The notes under the pieces were generated by a model. That model did no database searches. It was given only the letters and a program-made list of their open reading frames with translations, and was not told the DNA's origin. This document shows positions 54,446 to 63,995 of a stretch of 64,000 nucleotides of DNA, one piece after another. Each line of letters opens with the position of its first letter. Within the stretch, counting starts at the first letter, position 1. The stretch comes from Megascapheus bottae (taxonomy: Eukaryota > Chordata > Mammalia > Rodentia > Geomyidae). The DNA lies in contig JANJXV010000025.1 in NCBI GenBank assembly GCA_024803745.1, forward strand, positions 19,770,610 to 19,834,609, written 5' to 3'. A program made the translations under genes and the position numbers.

Positions 54446-55889
54446 AAATCTAATTATCTGTGGAAGCAGCCTTTTTGAAAATTGCATGTACAAAGAGTAC
54501 AACATAAAGGTTCTATTTAAGATGCTCCCATCATTCTGTGGAGGCAGAGGATAAATTAGTGATAACTGCTTGTTTGATATGGCTGCTAAGCTGAAGATGT
54601 TGAGATCAACCTCTAAGATAGGAAGAGCTAGCCTCTGCCCTCAGGTATATTTCTTTGTCCTTTTAGGATTTGCAGAGCCAACCTGGAAAATTTTGGAAAA
54701 AGGAAGAGAAACTAGTGCAGATTTCCTACTAATTTCTAGAAACTGTATGGGTGCTTTATAACCATGGTCTTGTCTGGGTCACTTGATAATCCTGCAAAGG
54801 GTAAGGCATACTTTGTGATGGACTCTTCCCTCTTCCAGTTCAATATCTGTCAACTGTGCTGTTCCACCCTGGAGAGGCCAGGATGCTGAAAAGTCCATTG
54901 CCCAGACTCCTTTGCAATCAGGATTTGTTTGGATATGACTCAGCGCATGGACAGCAGATGCTTTTTCCTGAGTCTTGAATTCAGAGCTGAGTTAGGAGGG
55001 GAGAAAGGCAGAATTCAACACCTTTACTCCCATCGCTGCCTGCATATAGAGTCTGTCTGGGTCTGTAGCCATTAGCTTTCCAATCTGGTGACTTCTTGTA
55101 GCACTGGTGACCATTTCTCCATTGTGCAGAGGCAGGGTAACCTGAGGGGCTGAGGAGTTGTTCTCGCAAGCTCTGACTCTGAGCCCTTTCAATGGCATTC
55201 TACCCCACCTTATATCCGGTAAGAAATTCCTTTCTGCTTAAAGCTGGTATGGCTTTTGTTGTCTACAACTGAGCTATAAGATGGTAGGTTCTATGTGCCT
55301 CTTTTGCCATTTATAGATGATGGTCTGAGGTCTGAAGAGTAGAGAAATGGAGAACTCAGATTTATTTTTCTCAGCAGGTAATTAGTCAAGAGTCTTCAAC
55401 CTTATTCTCCTTTGGGGGCTGTTCCTCGCTTTCTACCTCCCTCCAGCCCTTCTCTTATAGCACTTATAGCACCTTCTATTGCAATGGGCACATTTATCCA
55501 AGGCCTCAGAGGCTTGATGTAACCTTTTCTGGCATCCCTGTGTTTTTCCTTTGTTAAAAGAAGACCTTGGTGAGGGAAATGACAAACTCTAAGGAGCAAA
55601 GCCTGGACCCTCAGGCTTGATGAAAGGGAGGTTGAGGTGTGGGGGAGAAAGCTGTGAGGCATCAAGTGCAAGGTAAGTCAGGAAAAACCACTTGGGCCTT
55701 TGCATAGTAATCGTCCTGGCCTGGTTTCTGGTACTAATCTTCCCCATTTGCTGAGAGTGGCTCTCCTCAGATGGAAAGCCTCCTGAAGCTTTGACCCAGG
55801 CTTATAAGCTGGTTGGAACAAACCCCCTCTCTTGTCCTTCCCAAGAGCTCTCCTGTCAGCTTTCAGACACACAAGCTAATTCCTTCTTA
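54446..55889. other. Unassigned sequence
   Basis: About 1.4 kb. The part 54880-54950 (CCCAGACTCCTTTGCAATCA) hints at an old transposon, but I cannot name it. Short overlapping frames lack domain signals. Confidence 0.35.
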
Positions 55890-56385
55890 TAGATTTGCCT
55901 GGCTTTATTAGGAGTAATGGTATCCAGGGTATTTTTCTTTATAGACATTATAATTAGTAATTGTTTTGAAGGGCAATCGCTGTTAAACTACTTATTTTTT
56001 TCTTTTCCTGGAGGACAGGACAATTTCCAAGACTGATTATTTCACAATTGAAATTCCATGTCTCCCAGAGGTAGATTTTTATAGCAGTTGGTGGAAGTGA
56101 AATCCTCTCTTTTGATTTTTTCCCTTTATCGTTACGTATTCAGACTCAGACACATACATAAACACATCACTGGGCAGGGAAGCAGCAAGATGAGGCCTCC
56201 ACCGAGTGTTAGACAGCTTCCATCCACAATTTCCTGGCTTTCTAGCTAATGGGATAGATGATAAACGCTCCCAAGACACCATTTCAGTCAATTAATTTGT
56301 TAATGTTTAAAGATGGAAAGTGTCATGACGATTGAGAACATTATGACTGTCTTAATAAAAAGAACTTAAAAGTAAGAAAAAATAG
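55890..56385. promoter_or_regulatory. Candidate conserved non-coding element / enhancer
   Basis: About 500 bp free of repeats between unassigned DNA and an LTR. It holds ATTATAATTAGTAATTG (about 55948), CAGTCAATTAATTTGTTAATG-type paired TAAT sites (about 56286), a GATA-type GGGATAGATGATAAACGC, and CpGs (GGGCAATCGCTG, ATCGTTACG, CACCGAGTG). No long reading frame. This is the best enhancer-like texture in the window, but conservation is inferred. Confidence 0.4.
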
Positions 56386-56570
56386 GGATGAGGAGGTAGC
56401 ACACATTTTGCCTTTGAACTGTAATTTTTCTCTGATTCTCAGAGCCAGTTACAGGATCTGTAAACACCTCTACATCGTTAACCCTGTCTTAAAGCTTTTG
56501 CTTTTGGTTGGAAGTCTTGGGTACACAAAAAAGATGGGGAAGTAAGAGATTATTTTAAGTGGAACTGTAT

Positions 56571-57115
56571 TGTCTTAGTCTGTCTGGACTGCTATAACAA
56601 AGCACCATAAACAGAATGGTTTATAAACAACAAAAAGTTTATTTCTCCCAGTAGTGGAGGCTAGAAGTCCAAGGTCAATGTGCTCAATGAATGTCGCAGG
56701 TCTGGGCCTATTCCTTCATGGCTATCTGTCCATTGTAGTATCATGTTACATGGAAACAGGGACTAAAGTCTCTCCAGGTATTATTTTTTCAGGGCTTGAG
56801 CACTGTCCTTGGACTTTCTCAAAGCTAGAGCTCTACCACTTGAGCCTCATCACCACTTCTGGATTTTTTTTCTATGTATGTGGTATCAAGGAATCAAACC
56901 TGGGTCTTCGTGCATGCTAGGCAAGCACTGTACCACTAGGCCATTCCAGGCCTTCTCCAGGTATTTTTGATGAAATACTTTATCCTATTCATGAGAACCC
57001 TGACCTAATAGCCTCATCACCTCCCTAAGGTTCCATCACCTTGAATACTGAGATTTTAATTTCTGCAATTTGTCCCAGTTTTGGTGGGACACAAACCTCC
57101 AGACCACATCAGTTA
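56571..57115 (-). mobile_element. MaLR-type LTR (MST/MLT1-like), split by a SINE
   Basis: Antisense order: 'tgtcttagtctgtctggact', GCTATAACAAAGCACCATAA, TATTCATGAGAACCCTGACC, 'tagcctcatcacctccctaa', then GGTGGGACACAAACCTCCAG. Orientation is opposite to the related LTR at 5850. A SINE occupies 56783-56953. Confidence 0.82.
56783..56953 (-). mobile_element. IDL-Geo dimeric SINE inside the MaLR LTR, antisense
   Basis: Antisense Geo is shortened at the tail side, followed by a full antisense left half. The perfect 12-bp target duplication TCTCCAGGTATT is at 56771-56782 and 56954-56965. Confidence 0.95.
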
Positions 57116-57145
57116 AGGATATTCAGAACTGGGCTAGGTGTTACC

Positions 57146-57235
57146 TTCTCCTCCCTCCCTCCCTCCCTCCCTCCCTCCCTCCCTCTCTCTCTCCCTCCCT
57201 CCCTCTCTCTTTCTCTCTTTCTCTCTTTCTCTCTT

Positions 57236-57308
<73 letters not shown>

Positions 57309-57318
57309 CTCTTTCTTT
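57146..57318 (+). repeat. (CCCT)n - (CTCT)n - (CTTT)n pyrimidine tract
   Basis: 173 bp of uninterrupted pyrimidine: CCCT units, mixed CTCT/TTCTCTC units, then about 16 CTTT units. It ends at an antisense SINE. Confidence 0.98.
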
Positions 57319-57390
57319 GGTGTTAGTCATGGTGCTTGAATTTAGGGTCTAGGTGCTGTTCCTGAGCTTTTATTGCTCAAGGCTAGCACT
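57319..57390 (-). mobile_element. B1-Geo SINE, antisense, Geo side only
   Basis: 'ggtgcttgaatttagggtct' and TATTGCTCAAGGCTAGCACT are antisense Geo. The element is broken at 57390 by an inserted ID-type unit. Confidence 0.8.
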
Positions 57391-57482
57391 TGTTTGACCT
57401 AGTGGTAGAGTGCTTGCCTAGCATGCACAAAGACCTGGGTTCAATTCCTCAGTACCACACCACCAGGACTGACACACAAAAA
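57391..57482 (+). mobile_element. IDL left half with a nearly complete loss of Geo
   Basis: 'ttgacctagtggtagagtgc' (A box) and GGGTTCAATTCCTCAG (B box) are intact. After CAGTACCACAC only CACCAGGACTGACACACAAA remains, the extreme end of Geo. So the element is effectively a single-promoter monomer with a short tail. Confidence 0.8.
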
Positions 57483-57545
57483 GTCTCATAGACTTTTTTT
57501 TTGAAAAGCTGGCTTTGAACTATAATACTCAGATCTTAGCTGGTT
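57483..57545 (-). mobile_element. B1-Geo SINE, antisense, B1 side
   Basis: AGTCTCATAGACTTTTTTTT then AAGCTGGCTTTGAACTATAA and TCAGATCTTAGCT continue the interrupted B1-Geo. The middle part (Geo A box plus linker) is missing. Confidence 0.7.
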
Positions 57546-58249
57546 TGGGCCTTGAAAGTGAATTGGAGTAATTCTCTCAATGTGCTGTGTTCAGGGATGT
57601 CTTGGAGATGGGGCTGTGGCATACAGCCCATCTTTTTTGAATAGCCTCAAGGATCAAGCCTTTGAACTGAAGCTGAGAAGTGTCACTATTGGTGGGTTGC
57701 TGAGCTGATTACCAACAAACTGAACATGGGAATATGAGCACTGGTGATAATAAAAGAAGGGGCCAGAAAGATAGCTGGAAATGTGGTGAGAGGCCTAATT
57801 CTCATGATGGCGTCCATGCTGAGTGGGTGGTGGATTTGATTGGGGTTTGGGGTGAGGATTGACAGGATTTCTTCTTTGGTTCCTAATGACAATTACATCA
57901 AAATCTTCATTAAATATAGGATGCATCAAATCCACCCTCTCCAATTATCCTAAACAGATAGATGCATGCACTACCCCTGCTATTACTGCTTGGATCTTGT
58001 CTGTCTGTTAAGAGGATCTCGAAGAGAGAGTGTATACTAGAGGCCTGGGAGTGATGGTTTCCTGAAGTTCTATTCAACTCAGATAGTTGACAAAATGGTA
58101 ATTTTTGATTTGGAAGACACATCCTGGGTGTGGCATCTGCACAATTGCGGGCTAATAAAAGATTCTTCCTTGTCAGGGCTTCACCAACATGTCTCATGAA
58201 TAGGAGTTAGAAAACAATTGATTAAGGCGTAATCTCTGTCTTCCCACAC
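57546..58249. other. Unassigned sequence
   Basis: No gene or repeat recognised. Confidence 0.4.
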
Positions 58250-58405
58250 ATGTTCAGTAGTGATGGAGAATGCAGGCTCTAGTCTTAGACTGCTCTGTTG
58301 TCAAAAGTTTGACTCTCTTACCTGCTGGCTGTGCAAATTTGTTGCATTTCCTTGTCTGCTCACATCTCAGCTTCCTTAGCCTCAAATGCGGACAACAGCA
58401 ATTCT
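58250..58405 (+). mobile_element. MIR element
   Basis: 'ttacctgctggctgtgcaaa', CTCAGCTTCCTTAGCCTCAA and ATGCGGACAACAGCAATTCT follow sense MIR order. Confidence 0.7.
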
Positions 58406-59042
58406 TATTGTGGGAGGCTTCAGAAAGACAGTCATGTTCTGTCTTCATGAATGTAATCATGGTGGAAGTAAGCTATTCCAACTTGTACTCAACTTGTACT
58501 TAATGATAAGGGTGGAATAGCATGCTAGTATCACCATAGTAAGACTGAAAATCTGCTTTCATGAGGTTTCTATATTCATGCGGGGGTGGGGTGGGGGGGA
58601 AGTAAGTTGTTTAAAATGGTGATGTAGGGTAGAGGACCATGCAAGAGAATGGCTGGATGTAGCAAGTGGTCATCTTAGATAGGAGGACCTTGCTGAGTTT
58701 ACCTGGAGTTGAGAAATGAAGGAGTGAGCCATATGCATATCTAGGAACAGGTATTCCTGGTACAGGGAACAGCTGACATGAATGCCTGGAGATAAGAAGG
58801 TCTTGGCCTACTCTAGAAATGGACCAGTTGCACTGAGTAGGTAGAGCATTAATTGATAATCTGGGACTTAGATATATGTCTAAGATCTCTAGTTTATTAA
58901 GACTATAATACAGCATATTTGAGCTAGACTTCCATGAATCTAGAATGCTCACCTAACCAGAACATATACTCCCAATGCTTTGCCTGGAGGAGAAGGGCAA
59001 AGACAAGAAATCTGAATGATATCAAGTAAGTTTCAAATAAAA
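58406..59042. other. Unassigned sequence
   Basis: G-rich run at 58580-58600; otherwise nothing recognised. Confidence 0.4.
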
Positions 59043-59157
59043 AAAAACATACCAAGGCCAGGTATGGTGGCTCATGCCTGTAATATTGACTACTTCAGAA
59101 GCTGAAATCTAAGGATTGTGGTTCAAAGCCAGCCTGGGCAATAATGAATGTGAGACT
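59043..59157 (+). mobile_element. B1-Geo SINE (outer), 5' part
   Basis: B1-like head 'ggtatggtggctcatgcctg' up to the target site GAATGTGAGACT (59146-59157), where a second B1-Geo inserted. Confidence 0.92.
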
Positions 59158-59381
59158 CAGCTGGGCATGGTGGCTCACACCTGTAATCCTAGCTACTCAG
59201 GAGGCTGAGATCTGAGGATCAAGGTTCAAAGCCAGCCTGGCACAAAACCTTTAGAAAATGGAAAGTGGGGCTTGGCCCAAGCTGAAGAGCTCAAGGACAG
59301 CACCCAGGCTGAGTTCAAACCCCATGACACACACACACACACACACACACTCACACACACACACACACACACACACACAAA
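59158..59381 (+). mobile_element. B1-Geo SINE (inner), nested in its own family
   Basis: Well-preserved head GGTGGCTCACACCTGTAATC, a shortened linker, Geo with GAGTTCAAACCCCATGACAC, and a (CA)n tail (59327-59379). Target duplication GAATG(T/C)GAGACT is at 59146-59157 and 59382-59393. Confidence 0.94.
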
Positions 59382-59393
59382 GAATGCGAGACT

Positions 59394-59550
59394 CTTATCT
59401 CCAATTAATCACTAGAAAATAAAATAGGAAGGGGCACTATGGCTCAAAGGGTAGGGAGGCAGCCTTGAGCTGAAGAGCTCAGGGACAGAGCCCAGGCATA
59501 GAGTTCAAACCCCATGACCCACAAAACCAAAACCAAAACCAAAAAAAATT
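59394..59550 (+). mobile_element. B1-Geo SINE (outer), 3' part
   Basis: Resumes with CTTATCTCCAATTAATCACT, then Geo with GAGTTCAAACCCCATGACCC and an ACCAAA-repeat tail. Confidence 0.92.
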
Positions 59551-60234
59551 ATACCTACCAAGGTTTTCTGCCCATTCAGCCCAACTTCTAACAATTCCTG
59601 AGCCTATATCTTGCAGAGAGACTCAATTTCTTTGAGGGATTTATAAATATTAGGAAGCAGGTATCTACAAGTAGGTAACTTGTAGATTCGTTTCTCAAGT
59701 AATAAGAGAGGGAATCAGTGGGGTTTTAAGTTTTATTCCACTGCTAACCAGAAAAAGAAATTCACCTCAGCAAACCAGCCATGTGCACTGAGTCCTAGTT
59801 AATCAGATTTTTGCTGTGGTTGGAAGACAGAAGCTGAGCAGATTTTTTCCAAGTGTGGTACAAAGTCAGGCTAGATTTTGCTGTAATTGTCATTAGGAAC
59901 CAAAGAAGAAATCCTATCAATCAGAGATAATTTCCCTGGGCTTCCCAGAGGGTCATGAAAGGAAGAATGAACTCCCTGTTGCTCTGAAGTGGCTGTGAAT
60001 GGCTGTCCAACAGATGAATTGAACAGATGGGAGGAAGTGTAAATGTGAAATTGACACACACCCTGGTGATGCCAATGAGAGAGATGCTTAGAAAATGACG
60101 TGGAGAGTACAGAGAAGAGGTTTTGAAACTGAAAGCTGGCCTTACCTCTGTTTTGGCCTCTGAAAATAATGGTGTATAGGGAAACATTTTGGCCAAACTT
60201 GCATGATGGAGATAATTAAAATTAATTTCTTTAA
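59551..60234. other. Unassigned sequence
   Basis: No repeat recognised. Minus-strand frames of 62 and 106 codons overlap here without a known motif. Confidence 0.4.
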
Positions 60235-60430
60235 GAAACATGTATTAGGCATCTCCTATATACCAGATACTATGCCAGGGTCTTCCAAAGCCCTGCTTTC
60301 AGGCTGCTGAATAAGAGAGACTAAAGCAGAGATAGGTGAGAAAGGGTTAACTTCATGGTAATGAGGTTAAGGGTTCTTTTGGGCTCTGGGCTTGGGACTC
60401 AGAGATAGTTTTCTAGAGATGTCTGGAAGG
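60235..60430 (-). mobile_element. Ancient L2-like fragment
   Basis: 'attaggcatctcctatatac' and ATACTATGCCAGGGTCTTCC resemble antisense L2 (TTGAGCACCTACTATGTGCC). Confidence 0.5.
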
Positions 60431-60474
60431 TAATATTCTAATGAATGGAGTGCTGCATGTTATCTGGTGTTTGT

Positions 60475-61110
60475 AGCCTAGATTACTTATTTATTGCTAT
60501 ATACCAAGTAGTACCAACTTAGTAGCTTCAAATAACACAGTTATCCCCTCACAGTTCTTGTGGAACAGCAGTATGAGTTATCAGGTTTATCTGCTTCATT
60601 GTTTTAGATACAGTCAAGTGTTGGACCTAACACCTTTTGTTTCATCTGAAGACTTGACTGGTGAAGAATCCTGGTCTGGGCCGGGAGTTTGACCTAACGA
60701 AGACCCGGATTTGATTCCTCAGTATCACATACATAGGAAAATGCTGGAAGGAGCCGAGGCTCAAGTGGTAGAGCTCTAGCCTTGAGAAAGTCCAAGGACA
60801 GTGCTCAGGCCCTGAGCTCAAGGCCAAGACTGGCCAAAAAAAGAATTCTGTCCTAGGCTCATTCAGGTGTTGTTGGCAACTGAATCATTCCATGGCAGTC
60901 AGCCAGATTTCACTTTTGCTTCCATGCCAGGTGGGTCTCTTCCACGTGTCAGCTTGTATTAGCAGAATACACAAGGCAAGAAAATGAGTCTGTAAAGTTA
61001 TCTGACACTCATCTCCTTTACGAAAAGGGCCTTCCCAAGGACATGAGCACAGATCACAGCGGTCATTGAAGACCACTTCAGAAGCTTCTTGCCCCAGGTT
61101 CAGGAACAAA
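60475..61110. mobile_element. Old LTR-like repeat, split by a SINE
   Basis: 'acttatttattgctatatac', TAGTAGCTTCAAATAACACA, CATCTGAAGACTTGACTGGT, then after the SINE GTGTTGTTGGCAACTGAATC and TTCCATGCCAGGTGGGTCTC. This is the order of a known mammalian LTR-like repeat whose name I cannot confirm. Confidence 0.55.
60675..60840 (+). mobile_element. IDL-Geo SINE with the left A box deleted
   Basis: The head CCGGGAGTTTGACCTAA jumps directly to CGAAGACCCGGATTTGATTCC, removing the GTGGTAGAGTGCTTGCCTAG segment. Geo is complete. Imperfect target repeat AGAAT(C/T)CTG is at 60665-60673 and 60842-60850. Confidence 0.9.
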
Positions 61111-61309
61111 TCCTGAAATGAAGACTATTTTAAAACCAATGCACTTGGAAGCATTTCCAGGGGTGGGATGGGGGGGGTGGGAAATGAAATGTGTGATAGC
61201 AAGCAAAGTCCTGCACAAGAGAACTTCAGATTAGTCTGTACAGAGATTGGAAAATGGCACATTCTGGAGTAATTTTTAGCAGGAGACAAGTGAAGTTATT
61301 GGCTATGTT

Positions 61310-61664
61310 GACAACTTTCATTGTCGTGACAATACACAAAGAAAAGGAACTTAAAGGAGGACAGATTTATCATGGCTCATGGCTGTAGAGAGGGTTTAGT
61401 TCATGGGCACTTAGCCTGGTGCACTTGAGCAGACCACTGCCTTGGTGGGAGTATGTATGGAGGAGAAGCTTGTTCTCATGGTGGACAGGAAGCAGAGTAA
61501 GGAAGGCACTGAGGACCAGGCATAACCTTCAAAGGTGACCTTCAAAAGTGACCCAGTGTCCTATTTCCTACAGTTAGGCCCTTCCTCCTACAATTTCCAG
61601 AATCTCCCCAAATGTTACATCGGTTGAGGACCAATCTGTGGAGACATTTCATATTCTAACCATA
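61310..61664. mobile_element. MaLR-type LTR, first of a tandem pair
   Basis: 'atggctcatggctgtagaga', GGTGGACAGGAAGCAGAGTA, 'aggcccttcctcctacaatt' and the ending CATATTCTAACCATATCA. Same landmarks, in the same order, as the copy that follows at once. Confidence 0.65.
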
Positions 61665-62075
61665 TCATAGAGGAAGAATTCTTTTTGGCTTATTGTTTGA
61701 GAGGTTTCAGTCCATGGTAGGCTGGCTTCATTGCTGTGGGTCTTAGATGAGTCTGGAATTTCCTGGTGGAAGGGTGTGTTGGAGCAAAACTTCTCACCTG
61801 TGGCAGACAGGAAGCAGACAGAGTAACCAAAGTAAGATCCTGAGGATCTCTTCAAAGACACATTCCCAGAGCTCAGTCCTTTAGCTAGATTCCCTTCCTG
61901 CTTTCCCTCTCCTAATAATGTCATGAAGTTATGAATCCATCAGTAGAATAACCTATTGATAGCTCAGCACCTTCATTATCCAACCGGTTCTGAAAAGCCC
62001 TGTCTCTGAATGTTGCATTAAGGGACCGGTCACATGAACTTTTAGGGGGAAACTTCCTATCTGAACCATAACATT
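61665..62075. mobile_element. MaLR-type LTR, second of a tandem pair
   Basis: 'gaggtttcagtccatggtag', GGCAGACAGGAAGCAGACAG, 'cctaataatgtcatgaagtt' with ATGAATCCATCAGTAGAATA, ending CTATCTGAACCATAACA. No internal retroviral sequence separates it from the first copy. Confidence 0.7.
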
Positions 62076-62599
62076 GGTTAAGAGGTGTCCTGGGAGAAAG
62101 AGCCTCAGGCCTTTGCATCTCTCCTGAATGCAGAGCTGTTTGATTCTAATAGCTTGGGGCTGTAAAAACAGGCAGAACTGTGCACATGAAAATGTCAAGG
62201 GATCTGAGGGGGTGTAGAGGCAGCAACAGCATCTGCCACTCATGCTTATGGTACAAGGCTATGCCAATATGGAAACATATGGAGAACTGACACTTCTACA
62301 GACATAACTGCAACTTAAAGATTGGGTAGGAGCACAATGCGGAAGTGAAATGGAGATGAGCAATGAAAGGCAGAGTTAACAGTATGGAGGGACTTAGAAG
62401 GCATGAGCCCAACACCTTTCAGTAAATCTCAGCAGTTCAACAGCAGAGTCTACAAGGACATGTGGATCATGGCTGGAATTCCTCTATTTGCCTAGTCTTC
62501 AAACATATTTGAGTCAACACTGAAAAATGGCAGATACTACAAAAGTATTCTGATTCTTTTGAAAATTAGAAAGTGCTGTGAGATTACTCAGTTCTTGAA
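62076..62599. other. Unassigned sequence
   Basis: No element recognised. One 96-codon minus-strand frame overlaps the LTR edge and is not supported as coding. Confidence 0.4.
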
Positions 62600-62790
62600 T
62601 CAGACATGAACTTGTGGTTTTATGTAGGCCCTTTTGAATTCCTAGATGTGTTTAAGGTCCAGACCCCCTGATCTGGGTGAGTTAAAGAGCTTGTAGAAAG
62701 GGAAGTTGACAAGAGCTGCATCATGAAGGGCCTCAGAAATCATGAGGCAAATTAAGTATGTTGTAGGAAATGGGGAGACATTGGACTGGA
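62600..62790 (-). mobile_element. Possible ancient L2-like fragment
   Basis: 'gcatcatgaagggcctcaga' and AAATGGGGAGACATTGGACT are reminiscent of antisense L2 (ATCATGTAGGGCCTTG…GAAGCCATTGGAG). Weak. Confidence 0.35.
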
Positions 62791-62849
62791 CTGCAGCCTT
62801 ATTATATGTGCTTCCTCATATCTCTGGGGTGATAGCCCCACTCATGTTT

Positions 62850-62980
62850 TTTTCCTGGCTAATTGGAGGTAAGAGTCTCACTCATTTTCCTGCTTGTCCT
62901 AATTTTGAACCATGATGCTAAGCTCTCAGCTTCCTGAGTAGCAAGGATTATAGGTATGAGCCACCAACACCCAACAAAAA
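62850..62980 (-). mobile_element. B1-like half of a B1-Geo SINE, antisense
   Basis: 'ggctaattggaggtaagagt' (linker), then antisense B1 with CTGAGTAGCAAGGATTATAG and GAGCCACCAACACCCAAC. The Geo half is missing. Confidence 0.75.
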
Positions 62981-63274
62981 TGGATCTCTTTGGTTAATGC
63001 TAACCAGAGATTGCACAATGACTGTGACTTTATTACCACCTGAGTTATAGTTGGGTTCTCTTGCTTCTGCTCAGCAGCATCCATTTTAGCAGCCTTATTA
63101 AACTCGAATGAGCTTGGAGCTGTTGTAAAGAATGAAGACTGTCTCTATCCAATGGTGGCAAATTCGTGGCTTTAGTAAGCAATCAATTCCAACTTTTAGG
63201 AAGTTGTGTCTGTTTGTGACACTTGCCCACTGTCCTGTTTGTTGACTTCCTTTCATTTTCATGCAAAAGCCCAT

Positions 63275-63640
63275 CTTCATCAATCCTGTCTTGAACACCT
63301 GCCTTGTACATGGCACTGTTGAGAATATAAAGGGCGTTGAGATAAAATTTTGCTTCCTATGGGAATGTACAGTTTTGTAGAGCAGATAAGTACATAGATA
63401 AGTATAATTCCACATCATAAGTGTGAAATACTGTAAGAGGAATAAGGAGAGTGTTTTTGGAATTTAGAGAGGGGAGGGGAGATGAATCCCATTTTGGTAT
63501 AGTATTTATGCTGGTGGTGTTTATGCTTGTCTTTGGAGGATGATAGCGGTGAGAGTTTTTCACATTGAGCTGGAGGACAGGACAGGACAGTGCCAGGGGA
63601 ACAGCAAGAGCGGAAACATGGAGGTGAAAATTTTTATGGT
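63275..63640 (-). mobile_element. Ancient L2-like fragment
   Basis: 'gtcttgaacacctgccttgt', GATAAGTACATAGATAAGTA and GGGGAACAGCAAGAGCGGAA follow antisense L2 order over about 360 bp. Confidence 0.6.
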
Positions 63641-63779
63641 TGATGGCTTCTTAGGACTTGATTAGGAGTATTAGATTCTCATTTTCCAGAAGTCTCAAAG
63701 TTGGAGCCAAAGGCTGGGATAGCCACAAGGCTACTGGGGCCATAGTCTCCGTGGCATCAACTGTTTACCTGCCTGCATT

Positions 63780-63995
63780 TCCTTACTTTTCAAGCTGTGC
63801 GTTCTCTAGCTCCCCATCCAGGAAGCCTTTGACTTTCATGCCTTCTGTGGGTGCTTGAATCTTCTGCCTCTGTCTTAGGCCCCTAGCTCTGTCCTGTCTC
63901 ATTGTGATTTTATTATGATTGTGTTTTGGCTTCCTCCATAAGAATGCCTGGCACTTAGGAAGTATTTGCTGCCTAGTTGTTGGATGAGGGATGCT
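63780..63995 (+). mobile_element. L2-like 3' end
   Basis: CATCCAGGAAGCCTTTGACT, 'gaatgcctggcacttaggaa' and GTATTTGCTGCCTAGTTG follow sense L2 to its terminus. Confidence 0.55.

Noticed and set aside
57041..57352. 103-codon frame with SerLeuPhe repeats
   Set aside because: Produced by the pyrimidine tract at 57146-57318.
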